DNA of 8,612 bases from an uncultured Mycoplasmatota bacterium (GTDB lineage: Bacteria; Bacillota_I; Bacilli_A; RF39; UBA660): contig URBG01000045.1 in NCBI GenBank assembly GCA_900546055.1, positions 1 through 8,612 of the forward strand, written 5' to 3'. How positions within the stretch are numbered: the first letter of the stretch is position 1; every line of letters starts with the position of its first letter. Positions 5,595 to 8,612 of the stretch are shown here, one piece after another. The translations under genes and the position numbers were made by a program. A model generated the notes under the pieces. The model saw only the letters and a program-made list of their open reading frames with translations, searched no databases and had not been told where the DNA came from.

Positions 5595-6098
5595 ATGGAG
5601 ACAAGATATAAAAATTTATTAATTGGAGGACTATTTTCTCTTATTCTAGTGATGGCAATTGGTTATTCAGCATTTGCAACACAATTAAATATTAATGGAA
5701 CAAGTAATATTACTTCTTCTTGGGATGTACATATTAAAAGTATTACTCCAGGAACACCAGTAGGAAATGCTGTTAACAAGTCAGCAACTGTTGGTGATAG
5801 CAAGTTATCAGCTACTTTTGCAGCTGAGTTATTGGCACCTAATGATAGTATTACTTATACTATTGAAGTTGAAAATAGTGGTAGTTTAGATGCTAAATTA
5901 AGTAGTTTAACTTTTACCCCAGGAGCAAGTGCGGCAATTACTTATAGTTATGACAATATTGCTAAAGACGATGTTATTGCAGCAGGTGGGACTAAAGAAT
6001 TTACAGTAACTGTTGCTTATAATAATATTAATACGCAACCAACTGAAGCTGATAAGACAAGTGCTTTATCAATGGTATTATCTTTTATTCAGGCTTAG
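5595..6098 (+). CDS. TasA/camelysin-like secreted subunit 4 (subtype A), SipW-type signal peptide
   Basis: A 167-residue paralog closest to subunit 1, with about two-thirds identity by eye along the full length. METRYKN precedes the hydrophobic core IGGLFSLILVMAIGYSAFAT, the most diverged signal peptide of the four. Cleavage is likely after GYS or after AFA. The mature start AFATQLNINGTSNITSSWDVH is retained. The family block APNDSITYTIEVENSGSLDAK (81-101) has Asn in place of the Gly of PGD. The NIAKDDVIAAGGTKEFTVTVAY stretch (121-142) is almost shared with subunit 1. It ends LSMVLSFIQA. It has no cysteine and one Trp. The start is supported by AAAGGA (5581-5586), 8 bases upstream. The gene has its own promoter and terminator. 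Subtype A genes flank the two subtype B genes, so this may be a minor, capping or differently timed subunit, but nothing in the sequence decides that. Confidence 0.85.
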   Translation: METRYKNLLIGGLFSLILVMAIGYSAFATQLNINGTSNITSSWDVHIKSITPGTPVGNAVNKSATVGDSKLSATFAAELLAPNDSITYTIEVENSGSLDAKLSSLTFTPGASAAITYSYDNIAKDDVIAAGGTKEFTVTVAYNNINTQPTEADKTSALSMVLSFIQA

Positions 6099-6112
6099 AT
6101 TATTTATTAAGT

Positions 6113-6140
6113 AGAAGAAACATTTAAACGTTTCTTTTTT
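6113..6140 (+). terminator. Intrinsic terminator of subunit gene 4
   Basis: AGAAGAAAC (6113-6121) pairs with GTTTCTTTT (6130-6138, one G-U) around an 8-base loop; the T6 run 6135-6140 follows. It separates the subunit genes from the peptidase operon. Confidence 0.82.
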
Positions 6141-6186
6141 CTTTCGATTTTCGGTTGTAAAAAGCTACAAATTTTGGTAATTTTAA

Positions 6187-6215
6187 TTGATAATTGATAA
6201 AACTTATGTTATAAT
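6187..6215 (+). promoter_or_regulatory. Promoter of the signal peptidase / DUF5305 operon
   Basis: TTGATA (6187-6192), 17-base spacer, TATAAT (6210-6215) with an extended TG (6207-6208), the same style as the subunit promoters. ATAGTAGTGAT (6221-6231) follows, only loosely like ATGGTAGTAT. A second TTGATA (6194-6199) gives a 10-base spacer and is not used in this reading. The leader is about 56 bases. Confidence 0.8.
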
Positions 6216-6277
6216 TGGTTATAGTAGTGATAATAGGGGAAAAATAATATAAATTTGGTGTACAAAGGGGTTATGAT

Positions 6278-7420
6278 ATGAAGAAAAACTTGATATTATA
6301 TGGACTATTAATTGTATATCTGTTATTTAATATTTTCTGGCTAGTCCCAATGAATCCACCACTATATAACGAAATCATTAACCCACTTATGTGGATAGTT
6401 ATATGCGGGGTAGCGATCTTTTTAAGTAAAGATGAATCGCTTAGGGTCAAAGATGAAAATAATAAAACACAGAGTTTGATTATTGCATTGATAGTATATA
6501 TAATAATTTACTTTTTATTAGGGTTGGTGTTTGGTTTTCAAAAAACACCATATTCAAAAGATATATTAAGTATTATTAAAAATTTATGGGCGTTTGGAGG
6601 AATTATTTTCTTTCAAGAGTTTATCCGAAATTCAATGGTTAGAATTGAAAAGAAAAAGAAAATTAACTTTATACTAATTATAATTTTATTTACTTTAGTT
6701 AATATTTCTTTTACAAATTTCGGTGATCATTTTTCTAGTTTAAAAGAAGGATTTATTTATACAGCTACAACGTTAATTCCTCTAATAGTAACTAGTGGAG
6801 TGCTTACATATTTATCTTATATTGGTGGGGCAAAATTACCAATAATTTATCGTTTATTTGTAGTTGTGCCGGAATTTATTGTTCCAATTGTACCAAGTTT
6901 AGATTGGTTTGTAACAGCAGTAATTGGTGTTACACTACCGCTGGTAGTATTTGTTTATTTAAATTATGTTCATGTTAATAAGACGGAACGATTATCAAAA
7001 AGAGCAAGAAGAAAATACAGTCCTGTGGTGTATGTCCCTGTATTTGTATTTATTGCTTTAGTTGCAGGATTTGTAATTGGAGTATTTAAATACCAGCCAA
7101 TTGCTGTATTATCTGGTAGTATGTCACCAACTTTCAATCGTGGTGATGCTGTAGTTGTTCGTAAACTTACTACTGCCGAAAAAGATGAACTTAAAAAAGG
7201 CGATATCATTCAATTTACTAGTGGTTCAAAATTTGTTATTCATAGAATTGTCGAAACAGCTAATGATGAATATGGTAATAAATTATTTGTAACTAAGGGT
7301 GATCATAACAATGCTAAAGATTTAGATAAAGTTGGTTTTGATCAAATAAATGGAAAAGTATCATTTGTAATTCCATATATTGGTTATCCATCAGTATGGT
7401 TAAGCGGAATGGTATCTTAA
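6278..7420 (+). CDS. sipW: SipW-like (ER/archaeal-type) signal peptidase I with multispan N-terminal extension
   Basis: Membrane signal peptidase, probably cleaving the four subunits encoded just upstream. The catalytic part is in the last ~110 of 380 residues. SGSMSPTFNRGD (279-290) has the nucleophile Ser281. KFVIHRIVE (318-326) has His322 where bacterial LepB-type enzymes have Lys. TKGDHNNAKD (339-348) carries the conserved acidic residues Asp342 and Asp348. This Ser-His-Asp set defines the SipW/ER class. Residues 1-270 contain about eight or nine hydrophobic segments (near 5-24, 34-50, 66-86, 129-147, 160-206, 211-231, 249-270). SipW proteins are usually about 190 residues, so this extension is unusual. 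The basic loop KTERLSKRARRKYS (235-248) before the last helix should be cytoplasmic, placing the catalytic domain outside. The SD is AAAGGGG (6264-6270). The next gene is co-transcribed 23 bases downstream. Confidence 0.9.
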   Translation: MKKNLILYGLLIVYLLFNIFWLVPMNPPLYNEIINPLMWIVICGVAIFLSKDESLRVKDENNKTQSLIIALIVYIIIYFLLGLVFGFQKTPYSKDILSIIKNLWAFGGIIFFQEFIRNSMVRIEKKKKINFILIIILFTLVNISFTNFGDHFSSLKEGFIYTATTLIPLIVTSGVLTYLSYIGGAKLPIIYRLFVVVPEFIVPIVPSLDWFVTAVIGVTLPLVVFVYLNYVHVNKTERLSKRARRKYSPVVYVPVFVFIALVAGFVIGVFKYQPIAVLSGSMSPTFNRGDAVVVRKLTTAEKDELKKGDIIQFTSGSKFVIHRIVETANDEYGNKLFVTKGDHNNAKDLDKVGFDQINGKVSFVIPYIGYPSVWLSGMVS

Positions 7421-7443
7421 AGGAATAAAGAGGAGAGATAGTA

Positions 7444-8526
7444 ATGAAACAAAAAAATGAAAATAAAATTATTTTGAAACAATGGGTTCAAGTATTTATA
7501 ATTCTTATCATTTTGGCAACTATGGCTTTTGCAATTTGGGCGATTGTAAGAAGTGTTAGTCATGATGAAACTCAAGGTGAGGAATTATATAATTATAACT
7601 ATAATAGCAATATTAGTTATAGAGTATATCTTAAACAAAATGAGTTCTTTACAACACCTTATTTAGGTATGAATAAACAGTATATTACTTCATTAATTGA
7701 TCGTATTGAGGTTGATACAAAGTATAATTTCCAAAGTTCTAAAGATTTAGATTATACTTATTCATATGATTTGGTGGCAACTGCTAAAGGTACTTATTCA
7801 GAATCTGATTCTAAATCAGTAGATGTATGGTCAAAGGCTTATACTATTTTGCCGAGTGAAACAAAGACAGGCACTGGTAAAACTATTTCTGTTAATAAAA
7901 CGGTAACAATTGATTACAATAAATATAATCAAATTATGACTGACTTTAGAAATAAATTTGGTTTATCAGTAGATGCTCGTGTTGATGTTGCGTTTAAAAT
8001 TAATGTAACTGGTGGTATGAAAGGTGCAGAAAACACATTACAAGAAAGTAATGTAATGACACTTCAAATCCCATTATTAAAACCAACAATTGAGATTAAA
8101 CCTGATTATGTTAATCATGGTAATGAAACAGTTTACAAGACAACCGAAAGTAATGATAGTATGAATATCCCATTATTGATATTCGGTGCAGCTTTATTAA
8201 TCTTTACATTGGTATTGTTGAAAATATTTGTAAGTAAACTTCTCGCAACTACTAAGAAATCTGAATATGTATTAAAATTAAATAAAATCTTAAAAGAATA
8301 TGGTGATATTATTGCAGAAGCAGATAATATGCCTGACTTAACAAAATATGATGTTGTTAATATTAAACAGTTCAATGATTTAGTTGATATTGAAGAGGAA
8401 TTACATTCACCAATTATCTGTAATGAAATTCGTGAGGATTTAGAAAGTTGGTTCTTAATCTTCCATAATGAAACAGCTTATAGATTTATTCTTAAGTATG
8501 AGGATTTTAATCATTTAAGAAGATAA
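7444..8526 (+). CDS. DUF5305-type two-pass membrane protein, signal peptidase partner
   Basis: A 360-residue protein that I assign to the DUF5305 family from its layout and motifs. It has a short basic N-terminus, TM1 (about 15-36), a large extracellular Thr/Ser/Tyr-rich beta domain (about 40-238), TM2 (about 242-263) and a cytoplasmic tail of ~95 residues. Family-like segments are ISYRVYLKQNEFFTTPYLGM (57-76), QYITSLIDRIEVDTKYNF and LDYTYSYDLVATAKG, and in the tail YDVVNIKQFNDLVDIEEEL (302-320) followed by HSPIICNEI and the terminal TAYRFIL. The molecular role of DUF5305 is not established; as I recall, members often lie beside SipW-type signal peptidases. Its operon position suggests a role in export, anchoring or assembly of the TasA-like subunits. 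The SD AGAGGAGAG (7429-7437) is strong. No enzymatic motif is seen. A strong terminator follows directly. Confidence 0.8.
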   Translation: MKQKNENKIILKQWVQVFIILIILATMAFAIWAIVRSVSHDETQGEELYNYNYNSNISYRVYLKQNEFFTTPYLGMNKQYITSLIDRIEVDTKYNFQSSKDLDYTYSYDLVATAKGTYSESDSKSVDVWSKAYTILPSETKTGTGKTISVNKTVTIDYNKYNQIMTDFRNKFGLSVDARVDVAFKINVTGGMKGAENTLQESNVMTLQIPLLKPTIEIKPDYVNHGNETVYKTTESNDSMNIPLLIFGAALLIFTLVLLKIFVSKLLATTKKSEYVLKLNKILKEYGDIIAEADNMPDLTKYDVVNIKQFNDLVDIEEELHSPIICNEIREDLESWFLIFHNETAYRFILKYEDFNHLRR

Positions 8527-8527
8527 C

Positions 8528-8557
8528 AAAAGAAAGCTAAAATAGCTTTCTTTTTTT
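8528..8557 (+). terminator. Intrinsic terminator of the peptidase/DUF5305 operon
   Basis: AGAAAGCTA (8531-8539) pairs perfectly with TAGCTTTCT (8543-8551) around the loop AAA. It can be extended by three A-T pairs to 8528/8554, and T7 runs from 8551 to 8557. Confidence 0.95.
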
Positions 8558-8574
8558 GTGTAAATAAGTAAATA

Positions 8575-8609
8575 AGGTACTTGTATTACCTATATTAATG
8601 TTATATAAT
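8575..8609 (+). promoter_or_regulatory. Promoter-like sequence with inverted repeat at the right edge
   Basis: TTGTAT (8581-8586), 17-base spacer, TATAAT (8604-8609). An AGGTA/TACCT inverted repeat (8575-8579 and 8587-8591) brackets the -35. It would drive a gene beyond the window. The sequence ends three bases after the -10, so it cannot be seen whether the ATGGTA element follows. Confidence 0.5.
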
Positions 8610-8612
8610 TAA

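Noticed and set aside
6608..6634. Possible CPBP-type membrane protease motif in the signal peptidase extension (FFQEFIRNSM)
   Set aside because: The diagnostic EExxxR and the later His motifs are not present; the resemblance is superficial.

Overview
The window reads as chromosomal DNA of a low-GC Gram-positive (Bacillota), most likely an uncultured gut-type relative of Bacilli, Erysipelotrichia or the Mollicutes side. The evidence is the AT-rich codon use, strong SD sequences, TTGACA/TATAAT-like promoters, a T-box riboswitch, and a camelysin/TasA-type secretion locus. Every Trp I checked is TGG and one gene ends in TGA, so I see no sign of the Mycoplasma code. The genus is a guess. All genes are on the + strand. 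I see no tRNA or rRNA gene, CRISPR array, insertion sequence or prophage, and no gene-free stretch longer than 300 bases.

Region 1 (1-1438): the 3' end of a secreted protein with Ig-like repeats and unusually many cysteines, followed one base later by a small single-pass membrane protein of unknown function.

Region 2 (1439-3377): a housekeeping unit. A consensus promoter drives a T-box leader with a readable Arg specifier (CGT), followed by argS.

Region 3 (3378-6176): four consecutive paralogous genes for small secreted proteins of the SipW-dependent TasA/camelysin type. Each has its own promoter and its own intrinsic terminator. They form two subtypes in the order A-B-B-A. The signal peptide and first ~20 mature residues are almost invariant, while the bodies diverge. 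Their promoters share a -35/17-nt/TGn-extended -10 layout and a conserved ATGGTA at the predicted mRNA start.

Region 4 (6177-8557): a two-gene operon with the same promoter style. It encodes a Ser-His (ER/SipW-type) signal peptidase with a long multispan N-terminal extension, and a two-pass DUF5305-type membrane protein. A strong terminator closes it, and a further promoter-like sequence lies at the right edge.

Working model (inference): regions 3 and 4 form a self-contained surface-fibre or matrix locus. The dedicated peptidase would process the four pilin-like subunits, DUF5305 may help export or assembly, and the near-identical mature N-termini would let the subunits share one assembly mechanism, possibly donor-strand exchange as described for TasA-family fibres. 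The most unusual points are the four-subunit set with conserved 5' cassettes and diversified bodies, the shared transcription-start element, and the enlarged signal peptidase.
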